Shown in pieces: positions 49,380-59,081 of a stretch of DNA of 64,000 nt (position 1 is its first letter; the number at the start of each line of letters is the position of its first letter). Origin of the DNA: Streptomyces hoynatensis (GTDB taxonomy: Bacteria > Actinomycetota > Actinomycetes > Streptomycetales > Streptomycetaceae); NCBI RefSeq assembly GCF_003626535.1, contig NZ_RBAL01000024.1:1-64000 (forward strand). Reading direction: 5' to 3'. Below the pieces are notes generated by a model that was not told where the DNA came from, searched no databases, and was given only the letters and a program-made list of their open reading frames with translations. A program made the translations under genes and the position numbers.

Positions 49380-50669
49380 ATGTGGAGGAACACGCGCGCC
49401 GGCATCGCGCTCCGGGAAGTCGAGGAACGGGACCACGAGGCCGTGGAGGAGTGGCGGCGTGCCCTGTGCACCGGCTTTCACGAGCCGTACGAGCCCCCGG
49501 CCGACGAGAACCAGGCCGCGCTGTGGCGCCGGCACCACTGCGCGCACGCCCGGCCGCTGGGCGCCTGGGAGGGCGACAGGTGCGTCGGCACCCTCTCCGG
49601 CATCCCGCTCGAACTGACCGTGCCCGGTGGGGCGTTCGTGCCCGCGGACGGGGTGGTCAACGTCTCGGTGCTGCCCACGCACCGGCGCCGGGGGCTGCTC
49701 ACCCGGATGCTGGGGCACCACCTGGACCAGGCCAGGCGGCGCGGCGAGGTCGTGGCCCTGCTCACCGCGGCGGAGCACGGCATCTACGGGCGGTTCGGCT
49801 TCGGCCTGGCCGCCAGGTGGGGCGGCGCGCGGGTGGACGTGGTGCGCTCCGGCGGACTGCGCCCCGGCGTGGGAGAGCCGGAGCCGGGTGCGGGCGTGTC
49901 GCTGATCACGCTGGACGAGCTGGCCGAGCTCGGGCCCGGGCTGCACGAGCGGTTCCGGCGCACGCAGCCGGGCGCGGTCAGCAGGACGCCCCTACAGTGG
50001 AGTTACGCGACCGGCCGGGTGGTGCTTCCGCAGCACTCCTTCCGCATCCCCTTCGCCGCCGTGCACCGCGACGCCCGGGGCCGGGTCACCGGCCTGCTGA
50101 CCTACCGCATCGACCGGGCCTTCTCGCAGGGGGACCCGAACGCGACGCTGACGGTCGTGGACCACCTGGCCGCCGACCGGGCGGCCGCGGCCGCGCTGTG
50201 GCGGTACGCCATGGAGATGGACTGGGTGCGGCACCTGGTGATACCGAACCTCGCCGAGGACGACCCGCTTCCGCTGCTGCTGGTCAACCCGCGGGCGTTC
50301 CGGCGCGAGGTCCCGGACGTGGCCGACGACCTGTGGCTGCGGGTGCTCGACGGGCCGCGGGCCTTCGCCGCCCGCAGCTACGAGGCGCCGGGCCGCACCG
50401 TCCTCGACGTCCGCGACCCCGCAGGCCACGTCGCCGGCCGCTGGGAGCTGCGCACCGGGGAGGACGGCCGCGGCGCCCTGCTGCCCTCCTCGGCCGAGCC
50501 CGAACTCGCCCTGGACGCCGGCGCGCTGGGCTCGGTCTACCTCGGCGGCACGACGGTGCCGCAGCTCGCGGCGGCCGGGCTGGTGACGGAGCTGCGGCCG
50601 GGCGCCGCGGCCAGGGCCGGGCGGCAGCTGCGCACCACGTTCGCCCCCTGGTGCCCCGACGCGTTCTGA
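49380..50669 (+). CDS. Eis-like GNAT acetyltransferase
   Basis: 429 aa from ATG 49380, which lies 7 bp after TACGGT, pointing to a leaderless mRNA. First GNAT domain with acetyl-CoA loop 'VSVLPTHRRRGLLTRML' and 'EHGIYGRFGFGLAARW'; second, cryptic GNAT domain and a C-terminal sterol-carrier-like domain ('VYLGGTTVPQLAAAGLVTEL'). The closing carboxylate is Phe429. This is the layout of Eis proteins, which acetylate amines including aminoglycosides. The natural substrate is unknown. Confidence 0.85.
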   Translation: MWRNTRAGIALREVEERDHEAVEEWRRALCTGFHEPYEPPADENQAALWRRHHCAHARPLGAWEGDRCVGTLSGIPLELTVPGGAFVPADGVVNVSVLPTHRRRGLLTRMLGHHLDQARRRGEVVALLTAAEHGIYGRFGFGLAARWGGARVDVVRSGGLRPGVGEPEPGAGVSLITLDELAELGPGLHERFRRTQPGAVSRTPLQWSYATGRVVLPQHSFRIPFAAVHRDARGRVTGLLTYRIDRAFSQGDPNATLTVVDHLAADRAAAAALWRYAMEMDWVRHLVIPNLAEDDPLPLLLVNPRAFRREVPDVADDLWLRVLDGPRAFAARSYEAPGRTVLDVRDPAGHVAGRWELRTGEDGRGALLPSSAEPELALDAGALGSVYLGGTTVPQLAAAGLVTELRPGAAARAGRQLRTTFAPWCPDAF

Positions 50670-50770
50670 CCGCGGGAACGGCCCGCCGCGGCCCGCCGCA
50701 CCGGCCCGGCCCGCCGCACCGCCGCCGCGCGGCTCAGGCCACTGCGCGGCCCGGCCCGCGGCCCGGCGGC

Positions 50771-51649
50771 TCAGCCCGCGGCCGGCTTGGCGGCCCGCAG
50801 CGAGAACATCAACGGCACCCGCGGGTGCCCCGGCGGGAAGACGTAGGTGCCCTCGGGGGTGCGCCGCAGCACCGGATAGCGCGGGAAGAGGGTCTCGGGG
50901 TGCTCGTGCAGGAACTCGATGCGCAGCCCGGCGCGCGCCAGCGAGGTCACCACCTCGCCGAGCGAGTGCGGGAACTCCACGTGGCGGGTCTTCTCCAGGG
51001 GCGGGCCGTCGGTGTACGTGTGCGGATAGTCCTCCCGCCGCGGCTCCTCGGCGAAGTAGTCCACCTCGACGCTCCTGCCGTCCTCGCCGAGCAGGTCGCT
51101 CAGCGGGTGGAACTCGGCGAGGTACAGCACCCCGCCCGGCGCGAGCAGCCCGGCCACGATCCGCGCCCAGCGCGGCAGTTCCGGCAGCCACACCAGGGCG
51201 CCCAGGCCCGTGTAGACGATGTCGAAGCTCTCCCCGGGGAGGGCGTCCTGCGCCTCGTAGACGTCGCCGACCACGAAGCGGGAGCGGTCCGCAAGGCCGG
51301 TGTCCCGGGCGAGGGCGCGGGCCTGGGCGATGGCCGGGGCGGAGAAGTCGAGGCCGGTGACCTCGGCGCCCAGCCTGGCCCAGGACAGCGTGTCCTGCCC
51401 CATGTGGCACTGGAGGTGCAGCAGCCGCCTGCCCGCCACCTCGCCGAGCTCGGCCCGTTCGAAGGGCCGCAGCGTCGAGGCCCCGGCGCGGAAGCCGGGC
51501 AGGTCGTAGAACGCGCTGGCGGCGTGCACCCGCACCCGGTCGTCCCAGTTCTCCCGGTTCAGCTCCCGCCAGTCGCCGGCCGGCCGTTCCCGGCGGGCGC
51601 CGCCCCCTGGGCCGTCTCCCCGGCCGTCCCCCGGGCTGTCCTCGGTCAT
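50771..51649 (-). CDS. Class I SAM-dependent methyltransferase
   Basis: 292 aa. Motif I variant 'LLHLQCHMGQDTLSWARLGA', motif II 'VTGLDFSAPAIAQARALA', and 'DIVYTGLGALVWLPEL'. Length and 'WDDRVRVHAASAFYDLPGF' fit small-molecule methyltransferases of the Methyltransf_25/11 type. It is coupled to the upstream giant regulator by an ATGA overlap (51646-51649), so both are made from one transcript. Substrate unknown. Confidence 0.8.
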   Translation of the reverse strand: MTEDSPGDGRGDGPGGGARRERPAGDWRELNRENWDDRVRVHAASAFYDLPGFRAGASTLRPFERAELGEVAGRRLLHLQCHMGQDTLSWARLGAEVTGLDFSAPAIAQARALARDTGLADRSRFVVGDVYEAQDALPGESFDIVYTGLGALVWLPELPRWARIVAGLLAPGGVLYLAEFHPLSDLLGEDGRSVEVDYFAEEPRREDYPHTYTDGPPLEKTRHVEFPHSLGEVVTSLARAGLRIEFLHEHPETLFPRYPVLRRTPEGTYVFPPGHPRVPLMFSLRAAKPAAG

Positions 51650-54600
51650 GCCGGGGACCGTACCGTGGCCCCGGCCGGCGCGTCGCGGGGTTTTCCCCCC
51701 TCCGCGGCGAGCGCGTCCCGGTAGGCGTGCGGCGCCACCCCGGTCAGCTTGCGGAAGACCCGGGAGAAATAGGCCCGGTCGTGGAAGCCGACCGCCCTGG
51801 CGATCGTCTGCACGCTGTCGTCGCTGCGCCGCAGCCGCTCCTTGGCGTGCTTGATGCGCAGCCGGTTCAGGTACTCCCAGAGGGTGAGGCCGAGTTCGCG
51901 GTGGAAGAGGCGGCCGAGGTGGTCCTCGCTGACGCCGGCGGCCTGGGCGATCTGCCAGCGCGAGAAGCGGTGCCGGTAGTGCTGCTCGATGTAGGCGAGC
52001 GCGTACCGCACGGGCGCCGGGTCGGCGGCGCGCTGGGCCGCGCCGCGCTCGACGAGCCCGGTCAGCACCGCCGCCGTCTCCTCCTCGGTGAGGATGTCCC
52101 GGCCGAGCAGCACCAGCTGCGGGTGCGGCTCGGCGCGGCGCACGTCGGCGAACGTGAACCCGGCGTCGCTCAGCATCAGCGCGGGCACCCCAGGCAGCCG
52201 TTCCACGAGTTCGAAGCCGTCCATGTCGGGCAGCGCCCGGTCGGTCACCAGCAGCCCGGGCGCGGCCTCCTCGGCGAGGAGGGCGAGCGCGGCCCTGCCG
52301 TCCGCGGCGGCGCGCACCTGCCGCCCCGGGAGCAGCGCGGTGAGCAGCCGCCGCAGCCGCTCCCTTGAGGCGGCGGAGCCGTCCACCAGCACGGCCGGGG
52401 CGGCCAGGTGCGAGGGGCGCAGCGCGTGCAGCGCCCGGTTGAGGTCCGCGGGTCCGCCCTGCGGCGCGGCCCCGGCACCCGCCGCGGCGAGGCCGTACAG
52501 CAGGAACGGGGTGTGCCGCAGCGCGGGGTGGTCGTGCAGGCGGCGCGCGGTGGACCACTCGTGGGCGGTGGCCTGCTCCGCGTCCCAGACCACGGCGGCC
52601 GGGGGGTGGGCGGCCAGCACGGTGGCGACGTCCTCGTCGGGGTGCGGGCGGTGCGGGCGCAGCCCGCGGTCGCGGGCGAGCGCGGCCAGCTCGGGCGGGG
52701 TGCCGTCCACCGTCAGCAGCGTGTCCCCCGGGGGCGCGGCGGCGCCCGGCGCCTTGGGGGGCGGCTCGGCCGGGGTGGGCAGCGGCAGGTCGAGGCGGAA
52801 GCCGCTGCCGCCGGGGCCGCGGTGCGGGACGACCGAGCCGCCGTGCAGCACGGCGAGCCTGCGGGCGATGGCGAGGCCGAGGCCGCCGGAGGCGAAGGGC
52901 TGGAACAGCTGCTCGTCCTCGCCGCGCGGCAGGGCGAGCGCGGGGCTGGTGACCGTGACGCTCAGCCAGGGCGGGACCGGCTCCGCGGTCAGCTCGGCGC
53001 GGTGCCCCGCGGCGGCCAGCAGGTTGTGCACGATCTGCCGCAGCCTCGCCGGGTCGGCCCGCACGGCGGGCAGCCGCCGCGGGAGCCGCAGGCGGTGGCC
53101 CTGCGCCACCTCGGCAAGCAGCGGGCGCGGGTCGAGCAGGTGCCGGGAGAGGTCGAGGCCGTCGATCTCGGAGCGGGACAGGTCGAGCAGGTCGTCGATC
53201 AGCCGCAGCAGCCCGCCGGCCGCCTCGTGCGCGGGCTCTCCGGGGCGGGTGTGCCGCAGGATCGCCTCGACGGGGGTGCGCAGCTCGTCGGTCGCGTTGC
53301 TCAGCAGCCTGGTCTTGAACCGGCTGGCCTGCTCGGCGGCGTCGCGGGCCCGGCGCACCTCCTGGAAGAGCCGCACCCCCTTCAGCGCGGCGCTGATCTG
53401 GTCGCCGAGCGCGCGGTAGAGCGCGCCCTGCCGGGCGGCGGCCCGAGCAGGGCCGGCCTCGAAGACGACGTAGCCGAGCTGTTCCCCGCCGATGTGGAGG
53501 GGTTCGAGAACGGCGGTGAACCGGGGCACGGCGCAGGGCGGTTCCCCGGGCCGGTCCCCCGCCGGCCGGTCCGTGCCGTCCGGTTCCCGCGCGGGCAGCG
53601 GCACCTCGCCCGGCACCGTGCCCGCGCCCGCGCCCGCGCCCCCGGACGGTCCGGGGCCGGGGCCCGGGCCGAGGACGAGGCGGTGGCCGCGGACGCCGAG
53701 GCCGGGCAGGTGCCGGGCGAGCGCCTCGTCGATGGCGCCGGTGTCGACGACGGTGGTGAGGGCGGTGGCCAGCTCCCGCAGCCGCCGCGCCTCCTGGTCC
53801 TTGCTCCAGTGCTCGTATTCGAGCAGCCGGTGCGCCTTGTCGGCGACCATCAGCCTGGCCTGCCCCAGGAGGCGTTCCGCGCGCCGCCCCGGCGGGGTGC
53901 GGGCGCGCAGCCGGAGCAGGGCACGGTCCCAGGCGGCGGCGTCCTCGAAGCTCTGGATGCGGCCGCCGAGGTGGCGTTCCAGCGCGTGGAGGAAGGCGGT
54001 GCCCCCGGCGTCGGCGAGGTCGGCCCGGAACGCCCCGCGCACCTCCACGGGCAGCGGCGCCCCCTCGGCCTCGGGCTCGGGCTCGGCTCCGGCCTCGGCC
54101 TCCCGTCCGGCCTCGGTCCCGCGTCCGGCCTCGGCTCCGGCCTCTGGCTCGCGTCCGGCCTCGGGCCCGCGTGCGGTGACGGCCTCGGTGACGGCCGCGG
54201 CGGCGGCTTCCGCTCCGGCCTCGGCACCGGCACCGGAATCGGCGCCGGTGTGGTGCGCGGAGCCAGGCGCGGCGTCGGTGGCGCGCACGCGGGAGGGGGC
54301 GGGCGCGTGGGCCGCGGAGGGGCGCGGGCCGGCGTCCGGGAGCGGGTGCGGGACGGGGTGCGCCGGCGCGTGCGGTTCCGGGCGGGCGGCCGGGGCGTGT
54401 TCGGGGCGCGCCGGGCCGGGCGCGGCGGGGGCGTCCGGGGCGCCCTGGGCGACCAGCGGGGAATGGCAGCCGCAGGAGCGGCGGATGACCAGCGTGCCGG
54501 GCACGACGCGGCGCGAGGGCGGGCGCGGTTGCCCGCCGGGGGCGCCCTCCCGGCCGCGAAGCCTGGCGAGCAGGGTGTCCACGGCGAGCGCGCCGAGTTC

Positions 54601-55398
54601 GGCGAAGGGCAGGGCCACCGAGGTCAGCGGCGGATCGCTCACCCTGGCCTCGAGCGAGTCGTTGAAGCTGATGAGGGCGACGTCCTCGGGCACCCGCACC
54701 CCGCGCTCGGTCAGCAGCCGCAGCGCGTCGGCGGCCAGCGCGTCGCTGCAGGCCACCACGGCGTCGAAGTCGCGCCCCGGGCGCAGGCCCCGCACGTCGA
54801 GCAGCACCCGCATCGCCGAGGCGCCCGCGCCGTTGGCGTAGTCGAGGGAGGAGGAGACCAGCGCCCGGTCCTGCGGGATGCGGTGCCTGGCCAGGGCGTC
54901 CGCGTAGGCGCGGAACCGGTTCAGCGAGACCGGGTTGGCCAGCGGCCCGCGCAGGCAGGCCAGGCGGCGCCGGCCGTGCCGCTCGACGAGGTGGCTGACG
55001 GCCTTGCGCATCCCCGCGTAGGAGTCGAGGAGCAGCGTCTCCGACTCGTGGCCCTCCAGGGCGCGGTTGAGGCTGACCACCGGGCCGAGCCGCGCGAGCC
55101 GTCCCACGAGGCGGGCCGCGGCCGGTCCCGGCGCCGGGAGGCCGAGGGTGGAGGTCCAGCAGATGACGCCGTCGAGGCCCGCCCCCTCCAGGAGTTCGTA
55201 GAGCACGTTCCGCGGGGTGCCCGAGGGGCGTAAGGAATCGCCGGGAAAGCAGACCAGGTTGGCGTCCGCCCGCTCCGCGGCCTCCAACACGCCGGCCCAC
55301 AGGGTGGCGCCGACGCCGAGGTGGATGTTCGCCGTGAGGAGGCCGAGGGTGGGCCGCCGGGAAGGTCGCCGCGCCGCTTCGGGCCCGCGTTCCGCCAT
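51646..55398 (-). CDS. Giant hybrid regulator: LacI-like sensor, degenerate kinase, receiver, AraC HTH
   Basis: 1250 aa from ATG 55398. Residues 15-320 are a LacI/periplasmic-binding sensor ('LGLLTANIHLGVGATLWAGV', 'EDVALISFNDSLEARVSDPP') without the LacI HTH. A Pro/Ala/Glu-rich linker runs 325-450. A GAF/helical region follows. The kinase-like part has 'SNATDELRTPVEAIL', where the phospho-His is Asp704, and a poor ATP site. A receiver has Asp1053 in 'LLVTDRALPDMDGFEL'. The end is an AraC HTH ('WQIAQAAGVSEDHLGRLFHR', 'SVQTIARAVGFHDRAYFSRV'). All parts act in one cytosolic chain. The adjacent pectate lyase suggests a sugar ligand. Confidence 0.85.
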   Translation of the reverse strand: MAERGPEAARRPSRRPTLGLLTANIHLGVGATLWAGVLEAAERADANLVCFPGDSLRPSGTPRNVLYELLEGAGLDGVICWTSTLGLPAPGPAAARLVGRLARLGPVVSLNRALEGHESETLLLDSYAGMRKAVSHLVERHGRRRLACLRGPLANPVSLNRFRAYADALARHRIPQDRALVSSSLDYANGAGASAMRVLLDVRGLRPGRDFDAVVACSDALAADALRLLTERGVRVPEDVALISFNDSLEARVSDPPLTSVALPFAELGALAVDTLLARLRGREGAPGGQPRPPSRRVVPGTLVIRRSCGCHSPLVAQGAPDAPAAPGPARPEHAPAARPEPHAPAHPVPHPLPDAGPRPSAAHAPAPSRVRATDAAPGSAHHTGADSGAGAEAGAEAAAAAVTEAVTARGPEAGREPEAGAEAGRGTEAGREAEAGAEPEPEAEGAPLPVEVRGAFRADLADAGGTAFLHALERHLGGRIQSFEDAAAWDRALLRLRARTPPGRRAERLLGQARLMVADKAHRLLEYEHWSKDQEARRLRELATALTTVVDTGAIDEALARHLPGLGVRGHRLVLGPGPGPGPSGGAGAGAGTVPGEVPLPAREPDGTDRPAGDRPGEPPCAVPRFTAVLEPLHIGGEQLGYVVFEAGPARAAARQGALYRALGDQISAALKGVRLFQEVRRARDAAEQASRFKTRLLSNATDELRTPVEAILRHTRPGEPAHEAAGGLLRLIDDLLDLSRSEIDGLDLSRHLLDPRPLLAEVAQGHRLRLPRRLPAVRADPARLRQIVHNLLAAAGHRAELTAEPVPPWLSVTVTSPALALPRGEDEQLFQPFASGGLGLAIARRLAVLHGGSVVPHRGPGGSGFRLDLPLPTPAEPPPKAPGAAAPPGDTLLTVDGTPPELAALARDRGLRPHRPHPDEDVATVLAAHPPAAVVWDAEQATAHEWSTARRLHDHPALRHTPFLLYGLAAAGAGAAPQGGPADLNRALHALRPSHLAAPAVLVDGSAASRERLRRLLTALLPGRQVRAAADGRAALALLAEEAAPGLLVTDRALPDMDGFELVERLPGVPALMLSDAGFTFADVRRAEPHPQLVLLGRDILTEEETAAVLTGLVERGAAQRAADPAPVRYALAYIEQHYRHRFSRWQIAQAAGVSEDHLGRLFHRELGLTLWEYLNRLRIKHAKERLRRSDDSVQTIARAVGFHDRAYFSRVFRKLTGVAPHAYRDALAAEGGKPRDAPAGATVRSPA

Positions 55399-55478
55399 GG
55401 GGGGCCGCCTCGCTCGGGGAGAACGCGTCGGAATCGCTGGGGTGCGAGGACGATAGCGCCGCCGCGGCGAGCCGACAA

Positions 55479-55509
55479 GGCCGTCGGCGCGGGAAACGCG
55501 CCGACGGCC
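55479..55509 (-). terminator. Terminator between pectate lyase and giant regulator
   Basis: Perfect 13-bp stem ggccgtcggcgcg (55479-55491), loop ggaaa, cgcgccgacggcc (55497-55509). A second 9-bp hairpin lies at 55530-55561, closer to the lyase stop. Together they should separate the two minus-strand units. Confidence 0.75.
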
Positions 55510-55578
55510 CGGGGTGCCCGTACGGGAGGGCGGGCCGGCCCCTGGTGGGGGTCCGGCCCGCCGGTGGCCTGCGGCCGG

Positions 55579-56550
55579 TCACACGTGACCGACGCCCGCC
55601 CCCGCCGTCACGATGGACTTGACGTTCTGGGCCGGGTCGGGGCTGTAGCTGTAGGGAATGTTGGCGACCGAGCCGCCGTCCTCGCCCTCGCCCGAGTTGA
55701 CGAAGTAGTTGTCGACGGCCTCGATGCTGCCGGGGCCCGAGTCGGCCTCGCCGAGGTGGTACGGGTCTTCCGTGTTCTCGAAGTAGTTGGCCTCGACGAG
55801 CACGCCCGCGTCCTCCGTGGAGGCCACGCCGTAGCTCTCGACGCCGTCGTAGTAGTTGTTGTAGACGTGCACCGGGTCGCCGAAGCGGACGCGCGGGTTG
55901 CGCTGCACGGTGCCGTCGAACCAGTTGTGGTGGTAGGTGACGTTCAGCTTCCCGATGTCCTCGGAGCCGTTGTCGTCGGAGTGGCCGAGCAGCATGTTCT
56001 TGTCGGCGTCGTAGCTGTGGTTCCACGACACCGTGATGTTCGTCGAGGCGCGCTTGATGTCCAGCGACCCGTCGTTCGGGTTGGTGAAGTCGTTGTGGTC
56101 GATCCACACGTGGGTCGAGTACTGGACGTTGATGCCGTCGTCGTTGGAGTCGCGGAAGATCAGGTTCTGGATGATGACGTTGTCGGCCTCGCTGATGTTG
56201 AGGCCGCTGCCCTCGAAGCCGGAGCTGCTGCCGACGCCGACCACGGACTTGTCCGAGGACACCTTGGTCATGGAGTCCAGCTCGATCATGCCCTGGACCC
56301 GGATGTTGAGCGGGCCGTCGCTGGTGGCGGCCTCCTCGAAGTCCTCCGCGTTGGTCACCGTGACGGTCTCGGCATTGCCGCCGCCGGTGGTGCCGGCGCC
56401 GAAGCCGGTCGGGCTGCCGGACGCGAGGACGCCGAAGTCCTCGCTCTCCGCCGCCATGCTGTGGGCGGCGCTCACCCCGCCGAGGGCGGCGACCGCGGTC
56501 GTCACGGCGACCGCGCTGATCAGCTTGACTCGTGCGCTCGTCCTGCGCAT
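55579..56550 (-). CDS. Secreted pectate lyase, PL1 type
   Basis: 323 aa from ATG 56550 ('cggag' upstream). Signal peptide 1-33 ending near 'SMAAES'. Right-handed beta-helix lyase with 'SVVGVGSSSGFEGSGLNIS', calcium-binding 'HVWIDHNDFTNPNDGSLDIK', 'YHHNWFDGTVQRNPRVRFGD' with the catalytic Arg region, and 'HVYNNYYDG'. It cleaves polygalacturonate by beta-elimination outside the cell. Codons are strongly C-ending. The giant sensor regulator downstream is the obvious candidate controller. Confidence 0.9.
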   Translation of the reverse strand: MRRTSARVKLISAVAVTTAVAALGGVSAAHSMAAESEDFGVLASGSPTGFGAGTTGGGNAETVTVTNAEDFEEAATSDGPLNIRVQGMIELDSMTKVSSDKSVVGVGSSSGFEGSGLNISEADNVIIQNLIFRDSNDDGINVQYSTHVWIDHNDFTNPNDGSLDIKRASTNITVSWNHSYDADKNMLLGHSDDNGSEDIGKLNVTYHHNWFDGTVQRNPRVRFGDPVHVYNNYYDGVESYGVASTEDAGVLVEANYFENTEDPYHLGEADSGPGSIEAVDNYFVNSGEGEDGGSVANIPYSYSPDPAQNVKSIVTAGAGVGHV

Positions 56551-56734
56551 GGGAATCTCCGTCCGGATGTGGGGGGTTGGTGGGGGAGAGTCACCGGTGC
56601 CGCGCGGCTTCGGCATGTCCCGATGCTAGGGCGCGCCCTGTGGACGATGACGGGCCGTGCGTGGACTATTGCGCGCTGTCCGCCCCCGCCGGGGCCGGGG
56701 GCGCGGCCGGCGCGCGGCGGGGCACACTGGGGGC

Positions 56735-56986
56735 ATGTGCCGCAGCATCAAGACGCTCCGCCCGCCCATGACGCCCGAGGTCACCGACGAGGACGTGCGC
56801 GCCGCCGCCTTGCAGTACGTGCGCAAGATCAGCGGGTTCCGCGCCCCCGCCGCGCACAACCGCGAGGTCTTCGACGAGGCGGTGGCCGCGGTCGCGGAGG
56901 CCACCAGGCACCTGCTCGGGCACCTGGAGGTCAGGGGTCAGGGCCGGGCGACCTCCCCGGCGCGGCCAGAGGCCCCGACGGCGTAA
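56735..56986 (+). CDS. DUF2277 family protein
   Basis: 83 aa from ATG 56735. 'MCRSIKTLRPPMTPEVTDED' and 'AAALQYVRKISGFRAPAAHN' are the full DUF2277 signature; the C-terminal 25 residues are low complexity. Small cytosolic protein of unknown function, widespread in actinomycetes and other bacteria. Confidence 0.9.
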   Translation: MCRSIKTLRPPMTPEVTDEDVRAAALQYVRKISGFRAPAAHNREVFDEAVAAVAEATRHLLGHLEVRGQGRATSPARPEAPTA

Positions 56987-57084
56987 GGGGACGCGGCCGG
57001 GGTGGCCGGGGCCGGGCCGAGGAGCCGCGGTCCCGGCCCCGGCCACGGCGGCCCCGGCCGAGAGCGGCCCCGGCCGCGGGGCCT

Positions 57085-58767
57085 TCAGCCGAGGGTGGAG
57101 AGTTCGGCGGTCAGGTCGTCCAGGCCGAGGGAGCCCAGGGAAAGGGCCGCCATGTGCCAGGACTTGGGGTCGAACGCGGCCCCCGCGGCGGCCCTGGCGG
57201 CCTCCCGGCCCGCCACCCAGGCCCGTTCGCCCATCTTGTAGCTGATCGCCTGGCCCGGCATGCCGAGGTAGCGGACGATCTCCGACTCGGTGTAGGCCGC
57301 GTCGTGCCCGGTGTGCAGGGCGAAGAACTCGGCGGCGAGCCGCGGCGTCCACACCTCGCCCGGGTGGAACTCCTCGTTGGCCGGGATGGTGAGCCCCAGG
57401 TGCATGCCGATGTCGATGATGACCCGGACCGCCCGCACCATCTGCCCCGACAGGTAGCCCAGGCGCCGGGCCGGGTCGGAGAGGAAGCCGAGCTCGTCCA
57501 TCAGCCGCTCCGCGTACAGGGCCCAGCCCTCGGTGGTCGCGCTCACCGAGCCGACGCTGACCTGGAAGCGCGAGAGCCGCTCCTTGACGTGGACCCACTG
57601 GGCGAGTTGCAGGTGGTGGCCGGGGACGCCCTCGTGGTACCAGGTGGACACCAGGTGCCACACGGGGAAGCGGGTGGCGCCCTGGGTGGGCAGCCAGGTC
57701 ATGCCGGGGCGGGAGAAGTCCAGCGAGGGCCGGGTGTAGTAGGGGGCCGCCGCGCTGCCGGGCGGGGCGACCCTGGCCTCCACCCGCCGCACCGGCTCCG
57801 CCAGGTCGAAGTGGGTGCCGTCCAGGGCGTCGATGGCCTCGTTCATCAGGTCCTGGAGCCAGGCCCTGATCTCCTCGACGCCCTCGATGGCCTCGCCCTC
57901 CCGCTCCAGGTGGGCCAGCACCGCCGCGGTGGGCTCGCCGGGCAGGATGCGGCCGGCCACCGACCGCATCTCCGCCTCCAGCCGGTGGAACTCCGCCCAG
58001 CCGTAGGCGTACGCGTCCGCCGTGTCCACCTCGGAGCCCGTCCAGCGGCGCGCGCCGAGCCGGTAGCGCTCGGCCCCGACGGCGTCCGGCGTGCCGGCCG
58101 CGGCCGGCAGGTACTCCTCCCGCAGGTAGGAGCGCAGGGCCGCCAGGGCCTCGGTGGCCCGGCCGGCCGCCGCCGTCAGCTCCGCGCGCTGGGCCTCGGG
58201 GCCGCCGGAGGCGAAGTCGCGGAACCAGTCGGCCTCCAGCAGGGCGTCCAGCTGGCCCGCCATCGTCTCGGCCTGCCGAGGCGCCGCGGTCAGCCCGCGC
58301 CGCGCCCCCTCCTGCAAGGAGGCACGGTAACTCGCCAGCGCCGCGGGCACGTTGCCGAGCCGGCGGCCGATCACCGCCCAGTCGTCCGGGGTCGCGGCCG
58401 GCATCTGCAGGAAGACGGAACGCAGTTGCTGGGGCGGGGCGAAGAGGTTGGAGACCTGGCGCAGGTTCTCGCCCGCCTCGTCGAGGGCGAGCAGCGCGCC
58501 CAGCCGCTCCCGCAGCAGGCGGGCGGCCCGCCGCTCGACCGCCGCGTCGGCGCTGCCGACCCCCTCGGCCGCCGCGTCGCCGAGCGCGTCCAGCCGGGCG
58601 AGCGTGGCGCGCTGGGCCGCGGCGATCGCCGCGAGGCCGTCGGGCGAGAAGTCGGGGAGCTCGTCGCTGCCCGGCCTGATGCCGAGCATCGTCCCCACCA
58701 GGGGATCGAGGTCGGCGAGGGTCTCCACGTAGGCATCCGCGAGGGTGCGGGGGGTTTCAGGGCGCAT
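57085..58767 (-). CDS. DUF885 family metallopeptidase-like protein
   Basis: 560 aa from ATG 58767. Almost entirely helical, with the zinc motif HEGVPGHH in 'STWYHEGVPGHHLQLAQ' (HExxH-like: His-Glu plus the second His pair) and the downstream Glu in 'TTEGWALYAERLMDELGF', as in M32/DUF885 gluzincin-like proteins. 'GQAISYKMGERAW' is the usual end motif. No signal peptide, so it is cytosolic. Probably a carboxypeptidase-like enzyme; the substrate is unknown. Confidence 0.85.
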   Translation of the reverse strand: MRPETPRTLADAYVETLADLDPLVGTMLGIRPGSDELPDFSPDGLAAIAAAQRATLARLDALGDAAAEGVGSADAAVERRAARLLRERLGALLALDEAGENLRQVSNLFAPPQQLRSVFLQMPAATPDDWAVIGRRLGNVPAALASYRASLQEGARRGLTAAPRQAETMAGQLDALLEADWFRDFASGGPEAQRAELTAAAGRATEALAALRSYLREEYLPAAAGTPDAVGAERYRLGARRWTGSEVDTADAYAYGWAEFHRLEAEMRSVAGRILPGEPTAAVLAHLEREGEAIEGVEEIRAWLQDLMNEAIDALDGTHFDLAEPVRRVEARVAPPGSAAAPYYTRPSLDFSRPGMTWLPTQGATRFPVWHLVSTWYHEGVPGHHLQLAQWVHVKERLSRFQVSVGSVSATTEGWALYAERLMDELGFLSDPARRLGYLSGQMVRAVRVIIDIGMHLGLTIPANEEFHPGEVWTPRLAAEFFALHTGHDAAYTESEIVRYLGMPGQAISYKMGERAWVAGREAARAAAGAAFDPKSWHMAALSLGSLGLDDLTAELSTLG

Positions 58768-58883
58768 TGCGCCATCCTCATCCCTCACGGGACACAAAAG
58801 GAAGATCGCGGAACGTCCCGGGTCACCCGGCCCATCCCGGCGCCTTACCGCCGCCTTGGCCGTGGGGGCGGGGGGCCGGCGGC

Positions 58884-59081
58884 TCAGGAGTGCGGCGGGG
58901 TGCAGCGCGGCTCGGCGTGGCAGTAGTAGCCGAGGCCCTTGCAGTGCCAGCAGTCGTGCGGGGCGGCCACGCCGTGCGCCCGCCCGGAGCCCGGCAGGTA
59001 GAGGGTCTCGCGGAACTCCACGGCCTGCCCGCTGCACGCCTGGCACTGCCGGTGCGGCCCCGCGCAGTCGTCACTCGTCAC
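58884..59081 (-). CDS. Small Cys-rich zinc-binding-type protein
   Basis: 65 aa from GTG 59081, overlapping the upstream stop (GTGA). Cys pairs: 'DCAGPHRQCQAC', 'HDCWHCKGLGYYC' and 'RCTPP' form CxxC-type knuckles that could hold one or two zinc ions, similar to DnaJ-like zinc motifs. Function unknown. Coupled to the next gene upstream. Confidence 0.65.
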   Translation of the reverse strand: MTSDDCAGPHRQCQACSGQAVEFRETLYLPGSGRAHGVAAPHDCWHCKGLGYYCHAEPRCTPPHS

